Below are positions 8,589-16,918 of a stretch of DNA of 64,000 nt, one piece after another. How positions within the stretch are numbered: position 1 is the first letter of the stretch; each line of letters begins with the position of its first letter. Source of the DNA: Sphingomonas sp. (GTDB lineage Bacteria; Pseudomonadota; Alphaproteobacteria; Sphingomonadales; Sphingomonadaceae); the NCBI GenBank assembly GCA_021732445.1, contig JAKFUZ010000009.1, positions 124,001-188,000 on the forward strand. Reading direction: 5' to 3'. The position numbers were made by a program, and so were the translations under genes. The notes below the pieces were generated by a model, which saw only the letters and a list, made by a program, of their open reading frames with translations, was not told the DNA's origin and searched no databases.

Positions 8589-8876
8589 ATGACTGCATCC
8601 GCTACTGGCCCTGTCGCCGCCGAAATGACACGCCTGTTGACGGACGCACTCGCCCCGGCCTCCCTCGCTGTTATCAACGACAGCGCGCGTCATGCCGGCC
8701 ATATGGGCGATGATGGCTCGGGCGAATCACACTTTACGGTGGTGATCGAGAGTGCGGCCTTTGCCGGGGTTTCCCGGCTGGAGCGGCAGCGCATGGTCAA
8801 CCGGGCGCTGGGCGATTTGCCGGGCGGGCGCGTGCATGCGCTGGCCATAAAGGCGCGCGCACCGGGTGAGCCATGA
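8589..8876 (+). CDS. BolA family protein
   Basis: A 95-residue BolA-like protein with the typical NDSARHAGH segment, FTVVIESAAFAGVSRLERQR (FxV...G motif with RHRLVN-like MVNRAL) and VHALAIKAR at the end. BolA proteins pair with monothiol glutaredoxins in iron-sulphur and redox control. A TATATA lies 7-12 bases before the ATG, so the transcript may have little or no leader; I see no good -35. The stop overlaps the Nudix start (ATGA), which begins a run of overlapping genes. Confidence 0.9.
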   Translation: MTASATGPVAAEMTRLLTDALAPASLAVINDSARHAGHMGDDGSGESHFTVVIESAAFAGVSRLERQRMVNRALGDLPGGRVHALAIKARAPGEP

Positions 8877-9319
8877 ACGCGGGTGGCGGGCTGGTGCTGC
8901 GCCCGGCCGCGCGTATTTTGCTGCTCGATGGTGAGGGGCGGGTGCTGTTGTTCCGCTTTGACCCTGATGACCGCCCGCCCTTCTGGTGCACGCCCGGCGG
9001 CGCGGTGGACCCCGGCGAAAGCTATGCCGACGCGGCCCGGCGAGAATTGCTGGAGGAATGCGGCATCGCGTGTGATCCAGGACCGGAGATCGCCCGGCGG
9101 CAAGTTGAGTTCACCACCATCGAGGGTGTCGCGGTGTCCGCCGATGAGCGGTATTTTTGCGTCCGCACGCAGCGGACCGTGATCGATACCGGCGGGCATA
9201 CGCCGCTGGAGCAGCGGGTGATGACGCAGTGGCGCTGGTTTTCGCCGGACGCGCTGGCGCTGCACGACGAGCCTTACTTCCCCGAAGACCTGATCGACAT
9301 GGTGCGCGCCCATGGCTGA
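8873..9319 (+). CDS. Nudix hydrolase
   Basis: A 148-residue protein with a complete Nudix box, G-x5-E-x7-REUxEExGU, seen as GAVDPGE...RRELLEECGI at about residues 43-65. Nudix enzymes cleave nucleoside diphosphates linked to another group; the substrate here is unknown. It overlaps bolA by four bases and the pirin gene by eight, so the five genes from bolA to tetR look like one transcript. Confidence 0.9.
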   Translation: MNAGGGLVLRPAARILLLDGEGRVLLFRFDPDDRPPFWCTPGGAVDPGESYADAARRELLEECGIACDPGPEIARRQVEFTTIEGVAVSADERYFCVRTQRTVIDTGGHTPLEQRVMTQWRWFSPDALALHDEPYFPEDLIDMVRAHG

Positions 9320-10226
9320 TGGGGCAGCGCCCGAGAACGCCATCCTCCAGATGATAGCGCCGGCAACGCACGATCTGGGCGGGTTCAAGGTGCACCGCAC
9401 GCTGCCGGCCCAACCGCGCACCATGGTTGGCCCATTCCTGTTTTTTGACCAGATGGGGCCGGCGCGGCTGGAGCCGGGGCAGGGGATTGACGTGCGCCCG
9501 CACCCGCACATCAACCTGGCGACCGTGACCTATCTGTTTGCAGGCGCCATTGATCACCGCGATTCGCTGGGCACTTTCGCGACGATTGCGCCCGGCGCCG
9601 TCAATCTGATGACCGCAGGCCGCGGCATCGTCCATTCGGAGCGCTCGCCCGCCGCCCAACGCGCGCACGGGCCTGAGCTTTCGGGCATCCAGACATGGCT
9701 CGCCCTGCCCGAAGCCCAAGAGGAAATGGACCCGGCGTTCGAGCATGTGGCGGCGCTGGCGCTGCCCGTCGTGCGTGCAGGCGGCGCCACCGCGCGCGTC
9801 ATCATGGGCACGCTCTGGGGCGCCACCGCGCCGACCACGACCTATGCCGAGACAGTCTATGCCGACATCATGCTCGAGCCTGAAAGCAGCATCCCCATCG
9901 ATCCTTGCGCCGAGGAGCGCGCGCTGTACGTCGCGATGGGCGCGGCGAGCCTTGATGGCATGACGCTTGCGCCGCAGACACTCTATGTCTTGCGCCCCGG
10001 CATCGCCGCCACATTGCGGTCGGCGACTGGCGGCCGGGTGATGCTGTGCGGCGGCGAGGCCTTTGCAACGCCGCGCCATGTGTGGTGGAATTTCGTCTCG
10101 TCCCGGCGGGACCGGATCGACCAGGCCAAGGCCGACTGGAAGGCCGGCCGCTTCCCCAAAGTGCCTGGCGACGACAAGGAGTTCATCCCTATTCCCGAAG
10201 TGCCCAGCACCATGAGCCGGTCATGA
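9312..10226 (+). CDS. pirin family protein
   Basis: A 304-residue two-cupin pirin. The metal-binding histidines are visible in RPHPHINLATVTYL and the following GAIDHRDSLG. The typical MTAGRGIVHSERSP segment follows, and WALPE-like LALPEAQEEMDPAFEH ends the first cupin. Pirins are Fe-binding cupins, some with quercetinase activity and others acting as regulators. The role here is not known. Both ends overlap neighbours. Confidence 0.92.
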   Translation: MADGAAPENAILQMIAPATHDLGGFKVHRTLPAQPRTMVGPFLFFDQMGPARLEPGQGIDVRPHPHINLATVTYLFAGAIDHRDSLGTFATIAPGAVNLMTAGRGIVHSERSPAAQRAHGPELSGIQTWLALPEAQEEMDPAFEHVAALALPVVRAGGATARVIMGTLWGATAPTTTYAETVYADIMLEPESSIPIDPCAEERALYVAMGAASLDGMTLAPQTLYVLRPGIAATLRSATGGRVMLCGGEAFATPRHVWWNFVSSRRDRIDQAKADWKAGRFPKVPGDDKEFIPIPEVPSTMSRS

Positions 10227-11131
10227 GCGGTCATCCGTTGCAGCGCATCGCGCTGTCCACCGGCATTGCGCTCGATGTTGCGGTGGCCGGTGATCCGGCC
10301 AACCCGCCAATGATTTTCCTCCACGGATTTCCTGAATCGCACCGAACCTGGCGCCACCAGCTAACCGAATTTGCGCGCGACCATTTTGTGCTCGCGCCCG
10401 ACCAGCGTGGCTATGCCCGCTCCGACAAGCCGCCCGAGGTGATGGACTACACCGCCGGCAAATTGCTGGCCGATGTGCTGGCGCTGGCCGACCATTTCGG
10501 CATGTCGCGGTTCACGCTTGTGGGGCATGACTGGGGCGGGGCGGTCGCGTGGATGGGCGCCATTACGCGCGCAGACAGGGTGGCACGGCTGATAATCCTC
10601 AATTCGCCGCACCCGCTGATTTTCCAGCGCAGCCTGTTTGACGATGTCGATCAGCGCCGCGCCAGCCAGTATATCACCGCTTTTCGCAACCCCTCGCTTG
10701 AGGCGCATATCGCCAGGATTGGCGTTGAGGCCTATTTCAACACGACGTTTGTCGGCCATGCCGACCCCGCAAAGCTGGCGCCGGAACGCGCCGCCTATAT
10801 CGACCAATGGTCACAGCCCGGCGCGCTTACCGGCATGTTCAACTGGTATCGGGCGAGCCGCATCATCGTGCCCGACATGGACGAAAGCCCGCCGCGCCCC
10901 GCTTTTCTCGATGCGCCGTTTGCGCCGGTCAGCGTGCCGGTGTTGGTCGTCTGGGGGATGGGCGACACCGCGTTGAAGCCGTGCCAGCTCGCAGGGCTTG
11001 CGCCGCTCGTGCCGCAATTGACGCTGGTGCGCGTGGCCGACGCCGGGCATTTCGTGCCGTGGGAGGCACCCGATGCGGTGAACGCGGCCCTGCGCGCCTG
11101 GCTTGCGGATCACCCGCTCGCCGATGGCTGA
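10223..11131 (+). CDS. alpha/beta hydrolase, epoxide-hydrolase-like
   Basis: A 302-residue alpha/beta-fold hydrolase. The oxyanion-hole motif is FLHGFPES, the nucleophile elbow is VGHDWGG (Asp as nucleophile), and the catalytic His is in DAGHFVPWEAP. An Asp nucleophile with this HGFPES/GHDWGG pattern is typical of epoxide hydrolases and haloalkane dehalogenases. A YWxxR-like lid cannot be settled by eye. It starts in an ATGA overlap with the pirin gene and overlaps the tetR gene by eight bases. Confidence 0.88.
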   Translation: MSGHPLQRIALSTGIALDVAVAGDPANPPMIFLHGFPESHRTWRHQLTEFARDHFVLAPDQRGYARSDKPPEVMDYTAGKLLADVLALADHFGMSRFTLVGHDWGGAVAWMGAITRADRVARLIILNSPHPLIFQRSLFDDVDQRRASQYITAFRNPSLEAHIARIGVEAYFNTTFVGHADPAKLAPERAAYIDQWSQPGALTGMFNWYRASRIIVPDMDESPPRPAFLDAPFAPVSVPVLVVWGMGDTALKPCQLAGLAPLVPQLTLVRVADAGHFVPWEAPDAVNAALRAWLADHPLADG

Positions 11132-11648
11132 CGCGCAGGCCCGCCGCCGGGACATTGCCGAGCTGCTGGCCGACCATGTTCTGGCCCACGGCCTGGCCGC
11201 CGCCAGTTTGCGCCCGCTGGCCAGGGCGGCGGGCTTGAGCGACCGGATGCTGCTCTATTATTTTCGTGACAAGGCGGACGTCATTTCGTCGGTGCTCGAT
11301 GTGATCGCCGCACGGTTGCAGGCGTTGCTAGCCAGCCATCAAGCCCAGGCGCCGCTCCCGTTCGAGGCGCTGAAACGGGTGCTGGTCCCTGTGCTGCTCG
11401 CTGACGCGCTGTGGCCCTATATGCGCGTGTGGTTGGAAGTCGCGACGCAGGCGGCGGGCGGCGATGCAGTCGCGCGTGCGAATGGCGAGCGGATCGCACG
11501 CGGCTTTCTGGCGTGGGGCGGGGCGCAACTCGATAGCGCCAGCGACGCGGCGAATGCGCGCGAGGCCGCGCAATTGCTGGTCGCGATCGAGGGAATGCTG
11601 GTGCTAAAGAGCGTCGGGCTGGAAGATGTCGGCCGTCAGGCCTTGTGA
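11124..11648 (+). CDS. TetR-family transcriptional regulator
   Basis: A 174-residue regulator with an N-terminal helix-turn-helix (SLRPLARAAGLSDRMLLYYF) followed by the usual KADVISSVLDVI start of helix 4. It ends the bolA-to-tetR run and converges on the small membrane-protein gene, overlapping it by 13 bases. Two copies of a GTAGCG-N2-CGCNAC palindrome lie in the promoter of that neighbouring gene, so this repressor probably controls it. That link is inferred from position and operator form. Confidence 0.88.
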   Translation: MADAQARRRDIAELLADHVLAHGLAAASLRPLARAAGLSDRMLLYYFRDKADVISSVLDVIAARLQALLASHQAQAPLPFEALKRVLVPVLLADALWPYMRVWLEVATQAAGGDAVARANGERIARGFLAWGGAQLDSASDAANAREAAQLLVAIEGMLVLKSVGLEDVGRQAL

Positions 11649-12034
11649 CCGTCGCCGTTCATCGCAAGGCCAAGCACCAGACCAACGCCGGCGCCCCACA
11701 GGATTGCGGCGGCACCTGCAACGCCAGCCGTTCCGTATAACCCCGGTGCCCAGACGAGCGCGTTGCCATCCAGCATGGCCGCCGACGCCGTTGCGGCCGC
11801 GATGCCGAGCGCGGTTTGGCGCTTGGTGAGCCCCGCCACCACCCGGGTGAGGTAAACGAACGGCACCGTTCCAGGTACGGTCAACGCGTAGGTTAGCACC
11901 ACCCATGGCTTGTCGAGCGCGCCTATCGTGCCCAGCCAGTTCACGAGGAGCGCGGCGGCGAACCACAGCCCGGCGCCCCAGACGGCAAGGATAGCATATT
12001 GGCGGGCCCGGAGCGGGTTGGCAGCAGCGGTCAT
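11636..12034 (-). CDS. small four-helix membrane protein (DUF5367-like)
   Basis: A 132-residue protein with four likely membrane helices, at about residues 12-32, 43-63, 73-93 and 100-125. It resembles the DUF5367 group as I recall it, but that family name is not certain. The 3' end overlaps the convergent tetR gene. Its upstream region holds palindromic operator-like sites between the -35 and -10 positions. The pairing with a TetR gene suggests an inducible membrane function, possibly efflux or stress related, which is inference only. Confidence 0.7.
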   Translation of the reverse strand: MTAAANPLRARQYAILAVWGAGLWFAAALLVNWLGTIGALDKPWVVLTYALTVPGTVPFVYLTRVVAGLTKRQTALGIAAATASAAMLDGNALVWAPGLYGTAGVAGAAAILWGAGVGLVLGLAMNGDGHKA

Positions 12035-12052
12035 CTAACATTCCCTGATTGA

Positions 12053-12110
12053 CGTAGCGGTCGCAACACCGGCTAGCAAAATGTAGCGACCGCTACAATA
12101 GCGCTGTCAA
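12053..12110 (-). promoter_or_regulatory. promoter with two TetR-type palindromes
   Basis: TGTAGCG-AC-CGCTACA (12082-12097) is a palindrome with perfect 7-base arms. A second, weaker copy GTAGCG-GT-CGCAAC lies at 12054-12067. On the minus strand TTGACA (12105-12110) sits just before the first palindrome and a TACATT -10-like word overlaps its far arm, so a bound repressor would block RNA polymerase. The likely repressor is the TetR encoded at 11124-11648. Confidence 0.65.
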
Positions 12111-12125
12111 CGTCTGGCTTGGGCT

Positions 12126-13232
12126 TTACAGAATGATCTGTGCGGCGCCGTCAACCAGCGGGTGGCCGCTGCCGGATTTGCCCACGCTCCCCGGGTTGAT
12201 CCATGCCGCATGAGCATGGCAGGTGGCGACCACCTCTCGGTCAGGTGCGCCGGGCCAGGTGCGGATACTGACAATCATGTCCGCCATGGCGCGGTCGGGC
12301 TCCATCGCCACCCAGGCGAGCGGGCGCGTGGCGTCGGCGCGGGCGCCCGCTGCGGCCATCGCCTCGCGGATGCGCTGCGCGGTTGCTTCGGGCAGATATT
12401 GCCACACCACCGAATGCAACAGCGCCCGCGTGACGCCGGGCGGTTGTGGCCGCGCAAGCTGCGCTTCCAGCCAATCAGCGGCATCGGCCTGTTCAAGCGC
12501 CACGCCGGATTCGCTGACCATCGCGATGGCGGTTTTGAGCCGCGCAACCCGTTCAGGCCTTTCAGCCCAGACATAGGCGAGCAACCGCGCCTCCACCGCC
12601 TTGTCGGTCACGTCGAGCACACGGATGTCACAGCCGCGCGTCGAAACAATGTCGAGGGGCGGGGTGGCAGGCGGCGCTCCGCGCCATTCCGGCGTTATGG
12701 TCACCGGCGCGCCCTCCGGCCCGACCATGGCGCCGGCAAAATCGAACCGATACCGGTCGATCAGCAGGTTGAGCCCGCCGCTTGACCCTATCTCAATGAT
12801 TTCCACCTTTGGCCCCAGCCGCCCGGCGACGGCGAGCAGACCGGTCATCAACGCGGCTGACCGCCCCGGTTCATTGGTCTGGGGCGGCCCGTCCAGCCAG
12901 GGGAGCAGTGCGTCGTCATGGTCGATCAGCACGCGCGCCAGCACCGTCTCAATTGCGGCCGGCTGGTCGATCATGCCGGAAAACACCTCGGCCAGGTCGG
13001 CATCGGCGCCTGCCAGCACCAGCGCATGCAGCCCCCCGATAAAGCGCAGCGGCAATGCGTCGCGCGTAGGCTCGCCTGCCCAGTCGAGTATGGCGGCGCC
13101 CGTTTTGCTCGCGCGGGTCAGCCCGGTCGCTATCACGTCGCACAGCCGGGCGTAAATCGGCGCATCCATCTCGCGGCAATAAAAGGCCTGGATGTGAAAC
13201 GCGCCCCGGTTGTTCTCGTCCCCTGCCATCAT
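12126..13232 (-). CDS. DUF2332 family protein
   Basis: A 368-residue protein with the family's typical features: early [20 protein letters not shown], then [40 protein letters not shown] and [13 protein letters not shown]. The GSSGGLNL segment looks like a nucleotide or S-adenosylmethionine-binding turn, but the reaction is unknown. It is divergent from hisG with 68 bases between the starts. The alternative start is the next Met one codon downstream. Confidence 0.88.
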   Translation of the reverse strand: MMAGDENNRGAFHIQAFYCREMDAPIYARLCDVIATGLTRASKTGAAILDWAGEPTRDALPLRFIGGLHALVLAGADADLAEVFSGMIDQPAAIETVLARVLIDHDDALLPWLDGPPQTNEPGRSAALMTGLLAVAGRLGPKVEIIEIGSSGGLNLLIDRYRFDFAGAMVGPEGAPVTITPEWRGAPPATPPLDIVSTRGCDIRVLDVTDKAVEARLLAYVWAERPERVARLKTAIAMVSESGVALEQADAADWLEAQLARPQPPGVTRALLHSVVWQYLPEATAQRIREAMAAAGARADATRPLAWVAMEPDRAMADMIVSIRTWPGAPDREVVATCHAHAAWINPGSVGKSGSGHPLVDGAAQIIL

Positions 13233-13300
13233 CGTGCTCCCGTTGCCAAACCCAAGCCATGTTGCGCCGCCGCGATGCGCCCACTAAAGCGCGGGCTCTC

Positions 13301-13948
13301 ATGAGCAATCCCATCATCATTGCCGTGCCCAAGGGGCGCATTCTGGCCGAAGCGCTGCCGCTGCTCGCGCGCGCTGGAATATTGCCCGAGCCGGCCTTTG
13401 CTGATGAAGGCAGCCGCGCCTTGCGGTTTTCGACCAACCATGCCGATATCGACCTGATCCGCGTGCGCGCCTTTGATGTTGCGACGTTCGTGGCGCATGG
13501 CGCAGCGCAACTGGGCATTGTCGGGTCTGATGTGCTGGCCGAGTTCGCCTATTCCGAGCTTTACGCCCCGGTCAATCTCGGGATTGGCCATTGTCGCCTG
13601 TCGGTCGCCGAACCCGCCGACATGGCCGCGAGCGACGATCCACGGGGCTGGAGCCATGTGCGCATCGCCACCAAATACCCCCGTGTCACACAGGCCCATT
13701 TTGCCGCGCGCGGGGTGCAGGCCGAATGTGTTAAGCTGAGCGGCGCGATGGAATTGGCGCCAATGCTTGGCCTGGCACCACGCATCGTCGATCTCGTCTC
13801 GTCGGGGCGCACGTTGAAGGAAAACGGGTTGGTAGAGGTGGCGACAATTGCCGAAGTGACGTCGCGGCTCATCGTCAACCGCGCCGCCTTCAAGACCCGG
13901 CCACAGATTGTGCCGCTGGTTGATGCGTTTCGAAAGGCGGCGGCCTGA
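13301..13948 (+). CDS. hisG: ATP phosphoribosyltransferase catalytic subunit, short form
   Basis: Catalyses the first step of histidine synthesis, joining ATP and PRPP. At 215 residues it is the short form, lacking the C-terminal ACT-like regulatory domain, and therefore needs HisZ. Motifs include [30 protein letters not shown] and the PRPP-binding [20 protein letters not shown] region. The partner hisZ is present at 55459-56565, about 42 kb away and next to purA. hisD follows after one base, so hisG-hisD-nusB are probably one transcript. Confidence 0.95.
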   Translation: MSNPIIIAVPKGRILAEALPLLARAGILPEPAFADEGSRALRFSTNHADIDLIRVRAFDVATFVAHGAAQLGIVGSDVLAEFAYSELYAPVNLGIGHCRLSVAEPADMAASDDPRGWSHVRIATKYPRVTQAHFAARGVQAECVKLSGAMELAPMLGLAPRIVDLVSSGRTLKENGLVEVATIAEVTSRLIVNRAAFKTRPQIVPLVDAFRKAAA

Positions 13949-13949
13949 C

Positions 13950-15245
13950 ATGCTCCGTTTGTGCGCCACGGATCCTGGCTTTGCGACTGCATTTTCCGCA
14001 CTCGTAAATGCGCGCCGCGAGGCTGATGCCGATGTCGCACGCGATGTGGCGGCGATTGTCGCGCGTGTGCGGCGCGAGGGCGATGCGGCGCTGGCGGCGC
14101 TCACGCTGGAATTTGACGGGCATGACTTGGACGCAGGCGGCTGGCGGATCGCGGCTGGCGCCTGCCGCGCGGCCTATGAGGCGCTTGACCCGGTGCTTCG
14201 CGGGGCGCTGGATCTCGCGGCCGCCCGTATTCGTGCCTATCACGCCAAGCAGCGACCCGAAGGCAGCGATGACGTGGATGCAAGCGGTGTCCGCCTTGGC
14301 GCGCGCTGGTCGGCAGTCGAGGCGGCGGGCGTTTATGTACCGGGCGGTCGCGCGGCCTATCCGTCATCGGTGCTGATGAATGCCATTCCCGCCAGGGTTG
14401 CAGGCGTTGGCCGGCTGGTGATGGTCACGCCAACCCCCAAAGGGGACATCAATCCGCTGGTGCTTGCCGCCGCGCATCTTGCCGGCGTCGACGAGATATG
14501 GCGCGTGGGCGGCGCGCAGGCGATTGCGGCGCTTGCTTTCGGGACCGAGAAGATCGCGCCGGTGGACGTCATAACCGGCCCCGGCAACGCCTGGGTTGCA
14601 GAGGCCAAGCGCCAGCTTTTCGGTATCGTTGGCATCGACATGGTGGCGGGTCCGTCTGAAATTGTGGTGGTGGCGGACGGTGCAAATGATGCCGGGTGGA
14701 TCGCCGCCGATCTGCTCAGCCAGTCGGAGCATGACCCCACCAGCCAGTCGATCCTGTTCACCGACGACGCAGGCTTTGCCGATCAGGTCGCACGCGCGGT
14801 GGAGGCGCAGCTCGCGACATTGGCGACACAGGCTGTCGCGCGCGCGGCATGGGAGGCCAATGGGGCGATCATTCTGGTGCCCTGCCTTGACGCGGCCATG
14901 CCGCTTGTTGACCGGCTTGCGCCCGAGCATCTCGAACTGGCGGTGGCCGATCCGCAGGCGTTGTTCGACAAGGTGCGCCATGCCGGCAGCGTGTTTCTTG
15001 GCCGGCACACGCCTGAGGCGGTGGGGGATTACGTCGCCGGGCCCAATCATGTGCTCCCCACCGGCCGCCGTGCGCGCTTTTCCAGCGGGCTGTCGGTGCT
15101 GGATTTCATGAAGCGTACCAGTTTTTTGCAGCTTGATGCTGCCAGCCTTGCCGCGATTGGCCCGGCTGCGGTTGCGCTTGCCGGGGCCGAGGGGCTGCCG
15201 GCGCATGCCCGCTCCGTCTCCTTACGCCTTGAAAGCCCCAAATGA
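13950..15245 (+). CDS. hisD: histidinol dehydrogenase
   Basis: Oxidises histidinol to histidine in two NAD-dependent steps, a zinc enzyme. The 431-residue protein shows the family pattern: YVPGGRAAYPSSVLMNAIPA, GGAQAIAALAFGT, TGPGNAWVAEAKRQ, AGPSEIVVVAD, and the zinc ligands in SQSEHDPTSQS and GPNHVLPT. It follows hisG directly and overlaps nusB by four bases. The start is taken at 13950, immediately after the hisG stop, where family homology begins. Confidence 0.96.
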   Translation: MLRLCATDPGFATAFSALVNARREADADVARDVAAIVARVRREGDAALAALTLEFDGHDLDAGGWRIAAGACRAAYEALDPVLRGALDLAAARIRAYHAKQRPEGSDDVDASGVRLGARWSAVEAAGVYVPGGRAAYPSSVLMNAIPARVAGVGRLVMVTPTPKGDINPLVLAAAHLAGVDEIWRVGGAQAIAALAFGTEKIAPVDVITGPGNAWVAEAKRQLFGIVGIDMVAGPSEIVVVADGANDAGWIAADLLSQSEHDPTSQSILFTDDAGFADQVARAVEAQLATLATQAVARAAWEANGAIILVPCLDAAMPLVDRLAPEHLELAVADPQALFDKVRHAGSVFLGRHTPEAVGDYVAGPNHVLPTGRRARFSSGLSVLDFMKRTSFLQLDAASLAAIGPAAVALAGAEGLPAHARSVSLRLESPK

Positions 15246-15697
15246 GCCGCACTGCCCCGCGTTCAAAGGCCCGCGCCGCGTCTCGCCTTGCGGCTGTTCA
15301 GGCGCTTTATCAGCATGACATGGAGCAAACGCCGCTCGCCCGGCTGTTGCACGAATTCCACGATCACCGGCTTGGCGCTCAAATCGAGGATGCCCAATAT
15401 GCCGAGGCGGATTCGGCCTTTTTCGACGATGTCGTGCAGGGCGCGCTGGCGCGGCTTGGCGAAATCGACACGATTGTCGCGGCAAAGCTTGCCAGCGGCT
15501 GGTCGCTTGACCGGCTCGACAAGCCGATGAAAGCGATTTTGCGCTGCGGCACCTATGAGCTGCTCGCGCGCGCGGATGTGCCGGTTGGCGCCGTCATCAC
15601 CGAATATGTCGATGTGGCACACGCTTTTTATGACAAGCGCGAAACGGGCTTTGTCAACGGCCTGCTCGACGCCATCGCCCGGGATGTGCGGCAATAG
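15242..15697 (+). CDS. nusB: transcription antitermination factor NusB
   Basis: RNA-binding antitermination factor that joins NusE (S10) on boxA RNA of rRNA operons. The 151-residue helical protein has AASRLAAVQALYQHDMEQTP at the start, LDRLDKPMKAILRCGTYELL, and the C-terminal VINEYVDVAHAFYDKRETGF-like segment (here VITEYVDVAHAFY) with FVNGLLDAIARD. It overlaps hisD by four bases. Its functional partner S10 is also in this window. Confidence 0.96.
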   Translation: MSRTAPRSKARAASRLAAVQALYQHDMEQTPLARLLHEFHDHRLGAQIEDAQYAEADSAFFDDVVQGALARLGEIDTIVAAKLASGWSLDRLDKPMKAILRCGTYELLARADVPVGAVITEYVDVAHAFYDKRETGFVNGLLDAIARDVRQ

Positions 15698-15699
15698 CA

Positions 15700-15876
15700 A
15701 TGGGCGACGTCGTCAACCTCAACCGCGCCCGCAAGGCAAAGCGCCGTGAGGCGGCCAGCACTGCCGCCGCCATAAACCGCGCCGCGTTCGGCCGCACCAG
15801 CCACGAAAAGCAGGCCGCCGCTGATGCTGCGGCGTTGGCCGAGCGGGCGCTGGACGGCGCCCGGCGCGACCCGTGA
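15700..15876 (+). CDS. DUF4169 family small protein
   Basis: A 58-residue basic, Ala-rich protein, MGDVVNLNRARKAKRREAAS at the start, then NRAAFGRTSHEKQAAADAAA, ending in LDGARRD. This is the standard form of the alphaproteobacterial DUF4169 family, whose function is unknown. It starts two bases after the nusB stop and precedes thiL by 16 bases. It is easily missed because it is short, but the match along the whole length is convincing. Confidence 0.85.
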   Translation: MGDVVNLNRARKAKRREAASTAAAINRAAFGRTSHEKQAAADAAALAERALDGARRDP

Positions 15877-15892
15877 CGGCGCCGGCCGGGCA

Positions 15893-16804
15893 ATGAACGA
15901 GGTCCAGTTCATCGCCGCGCTGCGCACCTTGCCCTTGCACGCGGGCGCGCACGGGCTGATGGACGATGTCGCGCGCCTCGGGCTGCTGGTCTTGACCACC
16001 GATACGCTGGTTGAAGGCGTGCATTTTCTGCCCGGTGACGACGCCGCCGATGTCGCGTGGAAACTGGTCGCCACCACGCTTTCGGACATTGCCGCCAAGG
16101 GCGCGACGCCGATTGGCGTGCTGCTCAACTATCCGCTGAGCGACGATAGCTGGGATGGCGGCTTTCTAGCCGGTTTCAGCGAGGCCCTGCTCGAATTTGG
16201 CTGCGCGCTGCTGGGTGGTGACACGGTTTGCCTGCCACAGGGCTCGCCGCGTGTCCTGAGCCTCACGGCGATTGGGGACGCCATTGACATGCCGTGGCGC
16301 ACCGGCGCGAAATCTGGCGACGCACTTTATGTGACCGGCACGATCGGCGATGCCGGGCCGGGACTTGCGTGCGCGCGGCACGGCGCGCCGACATCTGCCG
16401 ACGAGGCCGCGCTGATTGCGGCGTATCGCCGCCCGGTGCCGTTGCTGGCGCAAGGCCGGGCGCTTGCGCCGCATGTTCACGCGATGATGGATGTGTCGGA
16501 CGGCCTGCTCATCGATGCCGCCCGCATGGCGCAGGCGAGCGGCCTTTCTGTAACCATTGATCTGGCCAGCGTGCCGCTGTCTCCCGCATTTTGTGCCTGT
16601 GTGGGAGACGACCGGGCAGCGCGGATGGCGGCGGTCACCGCAGGGGATGATTATCAACTCCTGTTTGCGCTCCGCCCGGGCGTGCGCGTGCCGGTGCAGG
16701 CGTGCCGGGTTGGCACTTTTGGCCCCGGCCAAGGGCTGTCGCTGCTCGACGGGGCTGAGTTTGTCCCATTACCGGCCCGTCTGGGGTTTCAGCATGGCGG
16801 TTAA
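15893..16804 (+). CDS. thiL: thiamine-monophosphate kinase
   Basis: Phosphorylates thiamine monophosphate to the active diphosphate. The 303-residue protein has the AIR-synthase-like layout: LVLTTDTLVEGVHFLP, DVAWKLVATTLSDIAAKGATP, LLGGDTV, and MDVSDGLLIDAARMAQAS. The final part, TAGDDYQLLFALRP, is typical of ThiL. It follows nusB and DUF4169, an order often seen (nusB-thiL) in alphaproteobacteria. It ends 114 bases before hppA, where a separate promoter may exist. Confidence 0.94.
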   Translation: MNEVQFIAALRTLPLHAGAHGLMDDVARLGLLVLTTDTLVEGVHFLPGDDAADVAWKLVATTLSDIAAKGATPIGVLLNYPLSDDSWDGGFLAGFSEALLEFGCALLGGDTVCLPQGSPRVLSLTAIGDAIDMPWRTGAKSGDALYVTGTIGDAGPGLACARHGAPTSADEAALIAAYRRPVPLLAQGRALAPHVHAMMDVSDGLLIDAARMAQASGLSVTIDLASVPLSPAFCACVGDDRAARMAAVTAGDDYQLLFALRPGVRVPVQACRVGTFGPGQGLSLLDGAEFVPLPARLGFQHGG

Positions 16805-16810
16805 GGGCGC

Positions 16811-16838
16811 TTGCGCTTGGCGGCGCCCGCTATATACC
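16811..16838 (+). promoter_or_regulatory. candidate hppA promoter
   Basis: TTGCGC (16811-16816) and TATACC (16833-16838) are spaced by 16 bases, 80 bases before the hppA start. Both hexamers are imperfect. Confidence 0.35.
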
Positions 16839-16918
16839 TCGCGCCATCACGAAATAGCCAAAGTGCCGGCGCGCGCCTGATACTTTGCGCATCCAGATAA
16901 CGGGGAAGGACTTCGCGA

